Assembly (NCBI RefSeq): GCF_018599195.1
Contig: NZ_JAHFVK010000001.1
Coordinates: forward strand, 1,736,001 to 1,800,000
From: Croceibacterium selenioxidans
Lineage (GTDB): Bacteria > Pseudomonadota > Alphaproteobacteria > Sphingomonadales > Sphingomonadaceae
DNA length: 64,000 bases
Direction of reading: 5' to 3'
Below are positions 43,856-53,405 of this stretch, in pieces; position 1 is the stretch's first letter, and every line of letters begins with the position of its first letter. The notes under the pieces were generated by a model, which was not told the DNA's origin, did no database searches, and saw only the letters and a program-made list of their open reading frames with translations. The position numbers were made by a program, and so were the translations under genes.

Positions 43856-45514
43856 TTGCCACACCACACCCCCCTGATCGGGACGATAGTCGCCGGCCTT
43901 GTCGTAGCGTTCTTTATGGGAGCGTTGGCGCACCGCCTGCGCGTGTCCCCCGTTGCCGGCTACCTTTTTGCAGGCGTCATCGTCGGGCCCTTCACACCGG
44001 GGTTCGTCGCCGACGCCAGCCTGGCCAACGAACTGGCCGAATTGGGCGTGATCCTGCTGATGTTTGGCGTAGGTCTGCACTTTTCATTGCGGGACCTGCT
44101 GTCGGTAAGGAAGATTGCCATTCCCGGGGCCTTGACGCAGATCACGGTCGCGACGCTTCTCGGCCTGGCGCTGGCCCTGTTTCTCGGCTGGTCGATCCTC
44201 GCCGGACTGGTGTTCGGCCTGGCCTTGTCAGTTGCCAGTACGGTTGTGCTGCTGCGAGCGATGCAGGCCCGCGATCTCATTAACACGGAGCGCGGACGCA
44301 TCGCGGTCGGGTGGCTGATCGTCGAAGATTTGGCGATGGTGCTGACTCTGGTGCTCCTGCCACCGATCGCCAGCATGGTTACCGGTGACGCCGTCGGTGG
44401 CACATCGATAGCGACTACCTTCGGCATCACGGTTCTCAAGGTCGGTGGTTTTATCGCCTTCATGCTGATCGTTGCGCGGCGGCTCATTCCCGCTGCGCTG
44501 CATTGGGTTGCCCACACCGGCTCGCGCGAGTTGTTCCGCCTGGCGGTCCTGGCAATCGCACTAGGTGTCGCGTTCGGCGCTGCTTACGTGTTCGACGTCT
44601 CGTTCGCGCTCGGAGCTTTCTTCGCCGGTATGATCCTCGGCGAATCCCAGCTGAGCCGCCGGGCCGCCGAGGAGACCTTGCCGCTGCGCGATGCGTTCGC
44701 GGTGCTGTTCTTCGTTTCGGTGGGGATGCTGTTCGATCCCCGGGTGGTGGTCGAGCAGCCCTGGCCCCTGCTGGCCACCGTGGCGATCATCATCTTCGGC
44801 AAGTCGATCGCGGCCTTCGCCATCGTTCGCCTCTTCGGCCATCCGACCAGGACCGCCCTGACGATTTCCGCCAGCCTCGCCCAGATCGGCGAGTTCTCCT
44901 TCATCCTCGCAGGCCTGGGCACGAATCTCGGCATTCTGCCACCAGAGGGCCGCGACCTGATCCTGGCGGGCGCGATCCTCTCAATCTTTGCCAACCCGTT
45001 CGTGTTCACCGCCGTCGCCGGCCGTCTGGGCGCTGCGAAGAAGGCGGCCGTGGCTGAGGCGCGGGAGGTTGAGCGCCAGCGTCAGGAGGAGCGCAAGGAG
45101 CATACTCTTCTCATCGGCTATGGTCGGGTCGGCAGCCTGGTGGGCCAGGGAGCCAAGAAGGCGGGCCGCGCGGTCGTCGTCGTGGAGGACGAAGCCGACG
45201 TCGCCCGAGCAGCCGAGGAGGATGGCTTGCCGGTCGTCCTCGGCAATGCGGCGACTGCGTCCGTGCTGCTCGAAGCTGGAATCGAAGATGCGAAACGGCT
45301 GGTGATCGCGATTCCTGAAGGCTTTGAGGCGGGTGCCATCGCCGACCAGGCGCGCAAACTGAATCCCGAGATCACCATCTACGCCCGCGCCCATTCCGAC
45401 AGCGAGGTGGACCACCTCCTCCAGGCGGGCGTCGATCAGGTCATCATGGGCGAACGTGAGATCGCCACCCGTCTGCTCGAGTTGATGGCTCCCAGGCCCC
45501 CCGCCGCCCATTAG
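43856..45514 (+). CDS. CPA2 cation:proton antiporter (KefB/YbaL-like)
   Basis: A 552-residue protein. The TTG at 43856 is chosen because AGGAGA lies five bases before and the first membrane span begins at once (PLIGTIVAGLVVAFFMGAL). About 12 spans carry the CPA2 pattern (VGLHFSLRDLL, LALSVASTVVLLRAMQ, ISASLAQIGEFSFILAGLG). A Rossmann RCK/TrkA-N domain follows from ~415 (HTLLIGYGRVGSLVGQGAKK, AVVVVEDEADVARAAEEDG). It exports K+ or Na+ in exchange for protons, probably nucleotide-gated. A longer ORF upstream (43715) has no family sequence. Confidence 0.93.
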   Translation: MPHHTPLIGTIVAGLVVAFFMGALAHRLRVSPVAGYLFAGVIVGPFTPGFVADASLANELAELGVILLMFGVGLHFSLRDLLSVRKIAIPGALTQITVATLLGLALALFLGWSILAGLVFGLALSVASTVVLLRAMQARDLINTERGRIAVGWLIVEDLAMVLTLVLLPPIASMVTGDAVGGTSIATTFGITVLKVGGFIAFMLIVARRLIPAALHWVAHTGSRELFRLAVLAIALGVAFGAAYVFDVSFALGAFFAGMILGESQLSRRAAEETLPLRDAFAVLFFVSVGMLFDPRVVVEQPWPLLATVAIIIFGKSIAAFAIVRLFGHPTRTALTISASLAQIGEFSFILAGLGTNLGILPPEGRDLILAGAILSIFANPFVFTAVAGRLGAAKKAAVAEAREVERQRQEERKEHTLLIGYGRVGSLVGQGAKKAGRAVVVVEDEADVARAAEEDGLPVVLGNAATASVLLEAGIEDAKRLVIAIPEGFEAGAIADQARKLNPEITIYARAHSDSEVDHLLQAGVDQVIMGEREIATRLLELMAPRPPAAH

Positions 45515-45531
45515 CGGCCGGGGACTGGGCG

Positions 45532-47634
45532 CTAGCCAGCCTTCACCTTGCGGCGCCAGGCGTGGAGCAAGGGTTCGGTATAGCCGTTGGGCTGACTCAG
45601 GCCCTTGAACACCAGGTCGACCGCCGCGAGGAACGCGGGGTGCGAAGTCCAGTTGCCGGCCATCGGGCGATAGGCGGGATCGCCGGCATTCTGCGCGTCG
45701 ACCCGCGCGGCCATGCGCTTCAGGGCGTCCATGACCTGCGGCTGGGTTGCGACGCCATGGAGGAGCCAGTTCGCGAGATGTTGGCTGGAGATACGCAGCG
45801 TCGCTCGATCCTCCATCAGGCCGACGTCGTTGATGTCGGGCACTTTGGAGCAGCCGATGCCTTGATCGATCCAGCGCACGACATAACCGAGCAGGCCCTG
45901 GCAATTGTTATCGAGCTCCTCGGCAATCTCCGCCTCGCTCCAGTTCAAGCCTTCGGCCAGCGGAATAGTAAGCAACGCGTCGAGATCCGGTGCCGGTTCT
46001 AGCCGGTGCTGCACGTCGAACACGTCGGTCGCGTGGTAGTGCAAGGCATGGAGCACGGCCGCTGTGGGTGACGGAACCCATGCCGTGTTGGCGCCGGCCT
46101 TGAGGTGGGCTCCCTTCTCCTCAAGCATGGCCTGCATCCTGTCGGGTGCGGCCCACATGCCCTTGCCGATCTGCGCCTTGCCCGACAGCCCACAAGCAAG
46201 CCCGATGGCAACGTTGCGCTTCTCGTAGGCGTCGAGCCAGACCGATTGCTTCATCGCGCCCTTGCGGACCATCGGTCCGGCCCGCATCGAGGTGTGGATC
46301 TCGTCACCCGTGCGGTCGAGGAAGCCGGTGTTGATGAAAACGATCCTGTCCTTAACTGCCCGGATGCAGGCTGCGAGATTTGCGCTGGTACGCCGCTCCT
46401 CGTCCATCACGCCAACCTTGATTGTATGGCGCTTCAGGCCGAGCAAGTCCTCGACTGCATCGAACAAGTCGTTGGTGAAGGCGGCTTCCTCAGGCCCGTG
46501 CATCTTGGGCTTCACGATGTAAATGCTGCCGCAGCGGCTGTTGCGCCATCGACTGTGCCCTTCGACATCGAGGGCGCCGATGGCCGCAGTGACGACGGCG
46601 TCGAGAATGCCCTCCGGCACTTCGGCCTCACCCGCTTGCAGGATCGCCGGGTTGGTCATCAGGTGGCCGACATTGCGCACGAACAACAAGCTCCGTCCCG
46701 ACAGCGCAATCCCGGTGCCGTCGGCGGCAGTGACTGTTAGATCGTCCTCGAGCGAGCGCCTCATCGTCTTGCCGCCCTTGTCGAAACTCGCCTCCAGATC
46801 GCCGCGGATCACGCCAAGCCAGTTGCGATAGGCGGCGAGCTTGTCCTCTCCGTCGACGGCGGCAATCGAATCTTCGAGGTCGACAATTGTCGTCAGCGCG
46901 GCTTCCAGCCTGATGTCGGCGATGCCCGCCGGGTCGCCCCGGCCGATCATATGCTCGCGATCGAACACCACCTCGATGTGAAGACCATTGTGGCAGAACA
47001 CGAGGCCCTTCTCCGTGCTGCCGACATATTGGCTCGGCTCGCACAGCGGCAGGCTCTCCGGCCCCGCGATCTCCGACCAGCTTGTATCCTCAAGCGGCAC
47101 CGCGAGGTCGAGGAACGCCCGGGCAGCCGCAATCACGGCTTCTCCGCGTTTTGGATCGTAACCGCTCACCTCAGCGGCCGGCGCTTGAGGTAACGCATCG
47201 GTACCATAGTACGCGTCGTAGAGGCTGCCCCAGCGCGCATTGGCGGCGTTGAGGACGAAGCGAGCGTTGAGTGCGGGGACGACCAACTGCGGCCCAGCCA
47301 TGGCCGCTATCTCGGCGTCGACGCCGGTCGTGCCCACAGTGAACGGCTCCGGCTCCGCGACCAGATAGCCGATCTCTTCGAGAAAATTGCGATAGGCGCC
47401 TGGATCATGAGGTTGACCCCGCCTCTCCGCATGCCAACGATCGATCTTCGCCTGGAACTCGTCGCGCTTGTCGAGCAGTGTCAGATTGCGTGGACCGAAG
47501 CGGCGGAGGAGTTCGGCGAATCCGACCCAGAAACTCGTGGCGTCGCGCCCAAGCGGTTGCAGCACCTCGCTCTCGATGAATTGCGCCAGGGTCGCGTCTA
47601 CGCGCAAGCCACTCCGTTCCACTCTTTCGCTCAA
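45532..47634 (-). CDS. glcB: Malate synthase G
   Basis: A 700-residue protein. The TTG at 47634 is chosen because AAGGAG lies six bases before it; an ATG at 47736 would add 34 residues that resemble no family start and overlap the divergent gene. It has the large G-type architecture with [46 protein letters not shown] and [19 protein letters not shown]. It condenses glyoxylate and acetyl-CoA to malate. Divergent from the M20-astA-astB operon. Confidence 0.95.
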   Translation of the reverse strand: MSERVERSGLRVDATLAQFIESEVLQPLGRDATSFWVGFAELLRRFGPRNLTLLDKRDEFQAKIDRWHAERRGQPHDPGAYRNFLEEIGYLVAEPEPFTVGTTGVDAEIAAMAGPQLVVPALNARFVLNAANARWGSLYDAYYGTDALPQAPAAEVSGYDPKRGEAVIAAARAFLDLAVPLEDTSWSEIAGPESLPLCEPSQYVGSTEKGLVFCHNGLHIEVVFDREHMIGRGDPAGIADIRLEAALTTIVDLEDSIAAVDGEDKLAAYRNWLGVIRGDLEASFDKGGKTMRRSLEDDLTVTAADGTGIALSGRSLLFVRNVGHLMTNPAILQAGEAEVPEGILDAVVTAAIGALDVEGHSRWRNSRCGSIYIVKPKMHGPEEAAFTNDLFDAVEDLLGLKRHTIKVGVMDEERRTSANLAACIRAVKDRIVFINTGFLDRTGDEIHTSMRAGPMVRKGAMKQSVWLDAYEKRNVAIGLACGLSGKAQIGKGMWAAPDRMQAMLEEKGAHLKAGANTAWVPSPTAAVLHALHYHATDVFDVQHRLEPAPDLDALLTIPLAEGLNWSEAEIAEELDNNCQGLLGYVVRWIDQGIGCSKVPDINDVGLMEDRATLRISSQHLANWLLHGVATQPQVMDALKRMAARVDAQNAGDPAYRPMAGNWTSHPAFLAAVDLVFKGLSQPNGYTEPLLHAWRRKVKAG

Positions 47635-47730
47635 GTCGGGCTCCTTCCTGGAGACATGTCTAGGCACGCCCGTCGGCAATAGCGAGGCGCTGTTTGACAG
47701 CAAACGCCTACCGGCTAAGCTTCGTTTCAA

Positions 47731-48942
47731 ATGCAACGGCTAACCCAAGACGAGCGGAAGCTGATCGAGCCGATCGAGCAGTCGGCGATGCTCGTGCGTA
47801 CCGAGCGCTGGAGTGCGATCAACAGCGGTACCGGCAACCTCGCCGGTCTACAGCAGCAGGCCGAGGAACTGGCCTGCGCTTTCGCCGCCTTGCCCGGTGA
47901 GGTCGAACTGCGCGGGCCGGCGACGGTGACGTCGATCGATGCGGGCGGCCGCGAAATCGAGCAGGCCAACGGACGACACCTGGTCCTCCGCGTCCGCCCC
48001 GCCGCAAGGCGGCGCTTTCTGCTGACCGGCCACATGGACACCGTCTACCCACCTGGCCATCCTTTTCAGGAGGGTCGCTGGCTCGACGACGACATATTCA
48101 ACGCTCCCGGCGCAGCAGACATGAAAGGCGGAATCGCCGTGATGCTCGCCGCCTTGCAGGCGTTCGAGGGATCAAACGCCGCCAAGACCACCGGCTACGA
48201 CGTGATGATCAACTCGGACGAGGAGACCGGCTCGTTATCTTCCGCCGACTTGATCGCCGAACTGGCTCGCGAAAAGGCCGCCGCCCTCACCTACGAGCCT
48301 TCTGCCCAACCGGACGGCACGCTCGCCCATGCGCGGGGCGGGAGCGGCAACTACAGTGTGACGATCACCGGCCGCGCCGCTCATGCCGGGCGCAACCCGC
48401 ACGAGGGACGCAACGCGATCGTGGCAGCCGGCGCTCTCGCCGTGGCGCTGAAGACAATGGAGCACTCCGATCTGGCGATAAATCCCGCCCGCATCGATGG
48501 CGGCTCGGCGAACAATGTCGTGCCCGACCTGGCGATTCTGCGCTTCAACATCCGCCCCAAGAGCGCTGACGCAGCACTAAATTTCGAGCGAGATTTCAGT
48601 GTGCTGCTGCAGCATATCGAAGCAGGTCATGAGGTTGGCACCCAAGTCCACGGAGGAATAACTCGCCCGCCGAAGACTGTCGACGCGGAGGCCCAGCGGC
48701 TGTTCGATCTCGTTCAGCGGACCGGCGCCGATCTTGGCCAGGCCTTTGGATGGCAGCCGAGCGGCGGGGTGTGTGATGGCAACAACATTGCCGCCTGCGG
48801 AGTGCCTGTCGTTGACACAATGGGTGTGCGCGGCGGGGCGATCCACTCGTCCGAAGAGTACCTGATCGCATCCTCCCTTGCCGAACGAGCCGCACTATCG
48901 GCGGTGGTGCTCCATCGGCTGGCCACAGGAGACCTTGCTTGA
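47731..48942 (+). CDS. M20-family metallohydrolase of the ast operon
   Basis: A 403-residue protein of the carboxypeptidase G2/ArgE class. Zinc-site motifs: [47 protein letters not shown], with His in [17 protein letters not shown] and HSSEEYL at the end. No signal peptide. It overlaps astA by TTGA, so it is co-translated with the arginine succinyltransferase pathway. A role in removing the succinyl group from succinylglutamate (the step of AstE) is an attractive guess; AstE itself is not in the window. Confidence 0.88.
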   Translation: MQRLTQDERKLIEPIEQSAMLVRTERWSAINSGTGNLAGLQQQAEELACAFAALPGEVELRGPATVTSIDAGGREIEQANGRHLVLRVRPAARRRFLLTGHMDTVYPPGHPFQEGRWLDDDIFNAPGAADMKGGIAVMLAALQAFEGSNAAKTTGYDVMINSDEETGSLSSADLIAELAREKAAALTYEPSAQPDGTLAHARGGSGNYSVTITGRAAHAGRNPHEGRNAIVAAGALAVALKTMEHSDLAINPARIDGGSANNVVPDLAILRFNIRPKSADAALNFERDFSVLLQHIEAGHEVGTQVHGGITRPPKTVDAEAQRLFDLVQRTGADLGQAFGWQPSGGVCDGNNIAACGVPVVDTMGVRGGAIHSSEEYLIASSLAERAALSAVVLHRLATGDLA

Positions 48943-49952
48943 GCTTTCGCCTGCGCGCCGCACGTCCCGACGACCTGGAGCCGCTATACGAAATGGCCAA
49001 GCTAACCGGCGGCGGATTCACCAATCTCCCCGCCGACCGCAAGGCCCTGGCGCGCAAGCTGGAACGGGCGGAAGCAGCCTATGCTCGCGATGAGAACACG
49101 CTGGCCGACGAGCAATTCGTGCTGGTGCTTGAAAAGCCAGAAACCGGCGAGGTTCGCGGGACGTGCCAGATGATGACCCAGGTCGGACAGCAGTGGCCCT
49201 TCTATTCCTATCGCCTGAATACCCTGACGCAGCATTCCGAGGAACTTCAGCGGACGGTACGCGCGGAAATGCTCAGCCTCGTCACCGATCTCGAAGGTTC
49301 GAGCGAAGTCGGCGGACTCTTCCTTCACCCCAACGAACGCGCCGGTGGCCTGGGACTGCTGCTGGCCCGTAGCCGCTATCTGTTCATCGCGATGCACCGC
49401 GCGCGCTTTGCCGACCGCATCCTGGCCGAACTTCGCGGCATCATCGACGAACGCGGCGGATCGCCGTTCTGGGACGGCGTCGCTGGCCGGTTCTTCGGGA
49501 TGAACTTCCAGGAGGCTGATTATTTCAATGCGATCAATGGCAACCAGTTCATCGCCGACCTCATGCCCAAGCACCCCGTCTACGTCGCCATGCTAAGCGA
49601 CAGCGCACGCAGCGCGATCGGCGTGCCGCATCCTTCGGGCCGCGCGGCGATGCGGATGCTGGAGGAAGAGGGGTTCGCCTGTGAGGGCTACGTCGACATT
49701 TTCGACGGTGGGCCGACGATGACAGCGCGAACCGACAACGTGCGCTCGATCCGCGACGCCCGGCCCTCGATCGTGGTGAGCACCGACTGTCGAAAAGGCC
49801 AAAAGGTCCTCCTCGCGAGCGGCAGGCTGTCGGCCTTCCACTCCTGCTACGGCGCCTGTGAGGCGGTCGACGGCGGACTGTCGATCGATTCCGGCTCAGC
49901 CGACATGCTGGACGTCCAACCGGGCGATACGGTGTGGACGGTGCAGCGTTGA
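48939..49952 (+). CDS. astA: Arginine N-succinyltransferase
   Basis: A 337-residue protein with a TTG start at 48939 overlapping the previous stop. It shows the family's RAARPDDLEPLYEMAKLTGGGFTNLPADR, FYSYRLNTLTQHSEEL, EVGGLFLHPNERAGG, FWDGVAGRFFGMNFQEADY and MPKHPVYVAML. It succinylates arginine, the first step of the AST route of arginine catabolism. It overlaps astB by TTGA. Confidence 0.97.
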   Translation: MSFRLRAARPDDLEPLYEMAKLTGGGFTNLPADRKALARKLERAEAAYARDENTLADEQFVLVLEKPETGEVRGTCQMMTQVGQQWPFYSYRLNTLTQHSEELQRTVRAEMLSLVTDLEGSSEVGGLFLHPNERAGGLGLLLARSRYLFIAMHRARFADRILAELRGIIDERGGSPFWDGVAGRFFGMNFQEADYFNAINGNQFIADLMPKHPVYVAMLSDSARSAIGVPHPSGRAAMRMLEEEGFACEGYVDIFDGGPTMTARTDNVRSIRDARPSIVVSTDCRKGQKVLLASGRLSAFHSCYGACEAVDGGLSIDSGSADMLDVQPGDTVWTVQR

Positions 49953-51199
49953 GCCTGGTCGAGATCAACTTCGACGGGATCGTCGGCCCCAGCCACAACT
50001 ATGCTGGGTTGAGTCTCGGCAACCTCGCGGCGACCGCGCACGCGGGTGACATCTCCTATCCTCGCGCGGCGGCGCTGCAAGGGCTGGAGAAGATGTGCGG
50101 CAACATGGAACTTGGCTTGGAGCAGGGATACTTCGTCCCCCTGCCCCGCCCCAATGGCGATTGGCTTGAAGCCCTCGCCGTAGACGCGGCCACCGGGCGC
50201 AACCTATTGGCAACAGGTTGGTCAGCCTCCTCGATGTGGACCGCGAACGCGGCAACGGTCTCGCCCGCACCCGACACCGCCGATGGGCGCTGTCACCTGA
50301 GCGTCGCCAATCTCGTGACGATGCCGCACCGATCGCACGAGTGGCCCGACACCTTGCGCCAGCTCCAGCTCGCCTTTGCCGATCGGCAGCATTTCGCCGT
50401 TCATGGGCCGGTCCCCCCGTGCTTCGGTGACGAAGGCGCCGCCAACCACATGCGCCTGACTTCGGCCCATGGCTCTGCCGGGCTCGAAGTGTTCGTCTAT
50501 GGACGCACGGGCGGCCGCTTCCCGGCTCGCCAGCACGAACAGGCCAGTCGCGTCGTCGCCCGACGGCATGGTCTCGATCCGGAACGGGTGCTCTTCATAG
50601 AGCAGTCGCCGGAGGCGATCGCCGCGGGCGCCTTTCACAACGATGTCGTCGCCGTCGCCAACGAGCAGGTCTTGTTCTGCCATGAGCAGGCGTTCGCTGA
50701 CCCGGAGGCGACCTATGGTGCGATTCGAGGGCGATGTCCCGGTGCGGAAGTGGTGGAAGTGCCGGCCAGTGCAGTCAGCCTGGCCGAAGCGGTGCGCTCC
50801 TACCTGTTCAACGCCCAGCTCGTGACGCTCCCGGAAGGGGAGCAGGCGCTGGTCATTCCGGGAGAGGCCTGGGATAGCCGAGTTGTTCGCGCCTGGCTTG
50901 ACGACATGATCGCGGGCAACGGGCCAATTCGCCGAATCATCCCGGTCGATGTGCGCCAGTCGATGGCCAATGGAGGGGGCCCCGCCTGCCTGCGGCTGCG
51001 CGTTGTGGCCGATCCCTCGACCGTCGATCCAAGATTTCTTCTCAACCGTTTCAAGGCCGAAACGATGGCGAAAATCATCGAGACGCACTGGCCCGAGCAG
51101 GTCGATCCTGCCGACCTCGGGCGCGAGAATCTGGCGATTTCAGTGCGGAAGGCTCGGGAGGCCTTGCTCGACGCGCTCGAACTGTCGGAGCTCGCCTGA
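49949..51199 (+). CDS. astB: N-succinylarginine dihydrolase
   Basis: A 416-residue protein. The TTG at 49949 (LSLVEINFDGIVGPSHNYAG) is chosen over a GTG at 49934 because it gives the same TTGA overlap as the astA start and begins at the family's conserved opening. It contains SSMWTANAATVSP, LHSCH-like ANLVTMPHRSHEW, GAANHMRL, AFHNDVVAVAN and MANGGGPACLRLRVV (catalytic Cys). It turns succinylarginine into succinylornithine, ammonia and CO2. astC and astD are not in the window. Confidence 0.97.
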   Translation: MSLVEINFDGIVGPSHNYAGLSLGNLAATAHAGDISYPRAAALQGLEKMCGNMELGLEQGYFVPLPRPNGDWLEALAVDAATGRNLLATGWSASSMWTANAATVSPAPDTADGRCHLSVANLVTMPHRSHEWPDTLRQLQLAFADRQHFAVHGPVPPCFGDEGAANHMRLTSAHGSAGLEVFVYGRTGGRFPARQHEQASRVVARRHGLDPERVLFIEQSPEAIAAGAFHNDVVAVANEQVLFCHEQAFADPEATYGAIRGRCPGAEVVEVPASAVSLAEAVRSYLFNAQLVTLPEGEQALVIPGEAWDSRVVRAWLDDMIAGNGPIRRIIPVDVRQSMANGGGPACLRLRVVADPSTVDPRFLLNRFKAETMAKIIETHWPEQVDPADLGRENLAISVRKAREALLDALELSELA

Positions 51200-51236
51200 A
51201 CTGTTCCTTGGCGGGACAGCTGACCGCGCCGCCCCC

Positions 51237-51252
51237 GTTAACCACGCTTTAT
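51237..51252 (+). promoter_or_regulatory. Possible CtrA-like site
   Basis: GTTAA, seven bases, TTAT: one base from the alphaproteobacterial CtrA pattern TTAA-N7-TTAA. It lies about 65 bases before a small membrane protein gene. A single match to a short motif may be chance. Confidence 0.25.
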
Positions 51253-51315
51253 GCTGGAACCGCGCCGCAAGCACGATCATTCCTGCTTTCGGTGTTAACG
51301 ATGGAATGTCGAGCC

Positions 51316-51552
51316 ATGCTGCGCAAGGTCTCCCGATTGTTCACGATCAAGACGCGCTTTGAGGCCTTCCTGATCATCTACGCCCTGGCGCTCGGAGCGA
51401 CCACGCGCGGCGCGCACTACCTTGACCAGTTTCCCGGCTTCGGCGGCAAATTACTGTTCCTGGCCACCACCGGAGCGGTGTTTATCGCCGGGGCCAAGAT
51501 CCTCGACTGCCTGCGCTATGAGCGGGCAGCGAAGGAAAACCAGGAAGTCTAG
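51316..51552 (+). CDS. Small inner-membrane protein, conserved in sphingomonads
   Basis: A 78-residue protein: LRKVSRLFTIKTRFEAFLII then LALGATTRGAHYLDQFPGFGG and LLFLATTGAVFIAGAKILD. Two membrane spans (about 18-33 and 44-62). The pattern is one I recall from sphingomonad genomes without function. ATG codons at 51301 and 51316 are both possible; GGAATG before 51316 favours it. The stop overlaps the convergent next gene by four bases. Confidence 0.7.
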   Translation: MLRKVSRLFTIKTRFEAFLIIYALALGATTRGAHYLDQFPGFGGKLLFLATTGAVFIAGAKILDCLRYERAAKENQEV

Positions 51553-52211
51553 GCCAGACCCATTTCGCCGGGCCGGCCGGCATAGAGCAAGCGCCCTGCC
51601 CCGAGCTGCTCCATCACCGTTGCGATCTCTCGCGGTTCCACAGCGAAGCAGCCTTGACTGCGACCGATGCGGCCCCGGGCAGGGATCATGTTGGGATCGA
51701 CATAGGACGCCCCGTGCAGCACGATCGCGCGCTCGTATGCCATGTTGTTGCTGGCATCGAGCCCGATCAGCCGCTGCGAGCGGCCGTGCTTGCCGTAATA
51801 TGAGGTTGAGGTGACGTACGCACCGCGCGAACTGGCGTTGGAGCCGGGCACGTTCGAGAAGTACTGCAGCATCCCCGTCGCGGTCGGATCGGACCCGTTT
51901 CCGTGGGCGACCAGCCAGCTGACGATGGTCTGCCCGCTGGCAACATCGACCAGGTGAAAACGCGGCTCGCTCGAAGGCGCGGAGAAGTCGACCAGGCCGA
52001 TGCGGCTCCGGTCGAGGATGTAACCCGAGTGGGCGTCAAGCGCAGCCAAGGCCTCTTCCAGAAGGGGTGGCCGATAGGTCTGGCGTGGCTCAGCAAAAGC
52101 AACGGCAGGCTCAGTCGGTGTACTCGAGGGTTCGGCAAAGGCTCCACCCGTTGAGACCCCAGCGGTCGCGGCAATGGCGGCGCCCATGAAGAAGCGGCGG
52201 CTCAATTGCAT
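51549..52211 (-). CDS. L,D-transpeptidase-like (YkuD_2) exported protein
   Basis: A 220-residue protein. The start at 52211 gives a twin-arginine signal (MQLSRRFFMGAAIAATAG), so export by Tat is predicted. The catalytic domain is the murein L,D-transpeptidase type with HLVDVASGQTIVSWLVAHG, FSNVPGSNASSRGAYVT, AIVLHGASY and the Cys motif GRSQGCFAV. It should act on peptidoglycan cross-links or on lipoprotein attachment. The terminal stop overlaps the small membrane gene. Confidence 0.9.
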   Translation of the reverse strand: MQLSRRFFMGAAIAATAGVSTGGAFAEPSSTPTEPAVAFAEPRQTYRPPLLEEALAALDAHSGYILDRSRIGLVDFSAPSSEPRFHLVDVASGQTIVSWLVAHGNGSDPTATGMLQYFSNVPGSNASSRGAYVTSTSYYGKHGRSQRLIGLDASNNMAYERAIVLHGASYVDPNMIPARGRIGRSQGCFAVEPREIATVMEQLGAGRLLYAGRPGEMGLA

Positions 52212-52369
52212 TTGCGATCCCGTAAAATAGCCTCGTCCCGGCTCTGGCGGCCTAGGTACGACGGCTCTGATTTGCGCAAGATGATGGCAACAGTGGGGCA
52301 GCGTCAATTCCCCCGCGACGTAACGCGCAATCTTTGACGCGAATTGTGTGGGTGGGGGTTTCTGTTGCT

Positions 52370-52696
52370 AGGCACCCCCGGGCCCCCGGTTTCCGATTCT
52401 GTTACCCGGTTCGGTCCGAACCGTGCTCAACGCTTTGTAAGATCAGGCCGTTAGGCCGTCAGGTTACGCGGCGAGAGCAAGTGCTTCGTTGTCGTTGGCA
52501 CTTGTGTGTTTTGAGCCTTTTACGGGTTACTCAGCCCGGGCAAAAACAATGCTTTTCAACACACGTCGATCCTGGTTCGGCCCCGTCAGAGCCCCCGGTT
52601 TCCCGAGGATTTTGGTGGAGCCGCCGGGTACTGCCCCCGGGTCCGCTGTGCCTATTGCACACTGCAGTTTATCGCCATAGCCGGTCGAAACCGGCG
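52370..52696 (-). ncRNA. ssrA: Permuted two-piece tmRNA gene
   Basis: Read on the minus strand, the gene first gives the acceptor piece, with hairpin GCCGG-TTTC-GACCGGC-type near 52690 and a 3' end GGCTCCACCA with CCA at 52613. A short internal spacer (~28 bases) follows, then the coding piece starting GGGGCCGAACC at 52584. GGGGCC pairs with GGCTCC (one wobble) as the acceptor stem. The tag frame at 52499-52464 reads ANDNEALALAA then stop. This circular permutation is the known alphaproteobacterial form. tmRNA with SmpB frees stalled ribosomes. Outer ends are approximate: the start from the promoter, the 3' end guessed. Confidence 0.93.
52464..52499 (-). other. tmRNA proteolysis tag frame
   Basis: Eleven codons plus TAA encode ANDNEALALAA; the resume codon is GCC. 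The hydrophobic LALAA end is the ClpXP recognition signal. It is too short to be found as an ordinary gene. Confidence 0.95.
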
Positions 52697-52702
52697 AGGT
52701 CC

Positions 52703-52730
52703 TATATAGAGATCACTGGCTTAATGTGAA
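52703..52730 (-). promoter_or_regulatory. Promoter of the tmRNA gene
   Basis: On the minus strand TTCACA at 52730-52725, 16-base spacer, TATATA at 52708-52703. This puts the transcript start near 52695, just before the first acceptor-piece hairpin. Confidence 0.6.
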
Positions 52731-52738
52731 GTGTATCT

Positions 52739-52830
52739 CCCCTCCCGCTTGTGGGAGGGGTTGGTGGTGGGTGCGTGACGCACCCCCTCCGCACTACCCC
52801 ACTCCTGGCCCCTCCCGCGGGCGGGAGGGG
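52739..52830. repeat. Palindromic intergenic repeat with three hairpins
   Basis: CCCCTCCC...GGGAGGGG at 52739-52760, a small GTGCG/CGCAC hairpin at 52771-52783, and CCCCTCCCGC-GG-GCGGGAGGGG at 52809-52830. The first and last stems are near copies. It lies between tmRNA and mscL and the last stem ends six bases from the mscL stop, so it could end mscL transcription. Elements of this style recur between genes in sphingomonads. Confidence 0.7.
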
Positions 52831-52835
52831 AACTT

Positions 52836-53258
52836 TCAGCTGCGCTTCTTCAACTCATCCCTGATCTCGGTGAGCAGATCGATCTCGCTCGGACCGGCAG
52901 GAGCCTCCTCTTTCTTCGCAATCAGCTTGTTCGCGGTACGGACGAGCAGGAAGATCACGAACGCCAGAATCAGAAAATTGATCACCGCGGTAATGAAGGC
53001 CCCGTATCCGATCATCGCCGCGCCAGCTTCCTTGAGCGCGGCATAGTCGGACAAGGAACCGGTGTAGCCAGCGGGCACGCTCAGCAGGACGAAGTGGTTC
53101 GAGAAGTCCGCGCCACCAAGGATCGCCCCGATCACGGGCATGATCAGGTCGCCGGTCAGCGAAGTGACGATCGCTCCGAAGGCCCCGCCGATGATCACGG
53201 CCACGGCCAGATCGAGGACGTTGCCTCGAGCGATAAAAGCCTTGAATTCCTGAAACAT
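52836..53258 (-). CDS. mscL: Large-conductance mechanosensitive channel
   Basis: A 140-residue protein. The ATG at 53258 opens [20 protein letters not shown], the family start; a GTG at 53267 is less likely given GAGG eight bases ahead of 53258. Two membrane spans (~15-42, ~75-100) and a Lys/Glu C-terminal helix. It opens under membrane tension to release solutes in osmotic downshock. Confidence 0.97.
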   Translation of the reverse strand: MFQEFKAFIARGNVLDLAVAVIIGGAFGAIVTSLTGDLIMPVIGAILGGADFSNHFVLLSVPAGYTGSLSDYAALKEAGAAMIGYGAFITAVINFLILAFVIFLLVRTANKLIAKKEEAPAGPSEIDLLTEIRDELKKRS

Positions 53259-53405
53259 AGACCCCACCTCACGTTACTGTTCTGAATTGCAAATTGGCAT
53301 CGGATGACCGACGGGGCAACCATGCTTCTTGAATGCCCCCTCCCCTGTGCTATCTAACTAACACAGTTGGCCGATGATCGGTCCGTTGACGAAGGATGCT
53401 CTGAC

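Noticed and set aside
43701-43877. Possible 58-codon leader frame before the antiporter (GGAGA ahead of ATG at 43701)
   Set aside because: The ribosome site is acceptable but the peptide has no pattern and its end runs into the antiporter start; kept only as a remote possibility of a leader peptide.
52334-52729. Plus-strand open frame of 131 codons in the gap after the L,D-transpeptidase gene
   Set aside because: It lies antisense across the permuted tmRNA gene, has no ribosome site and no recognisable protein pattern; the RNA gene explains the sequence.
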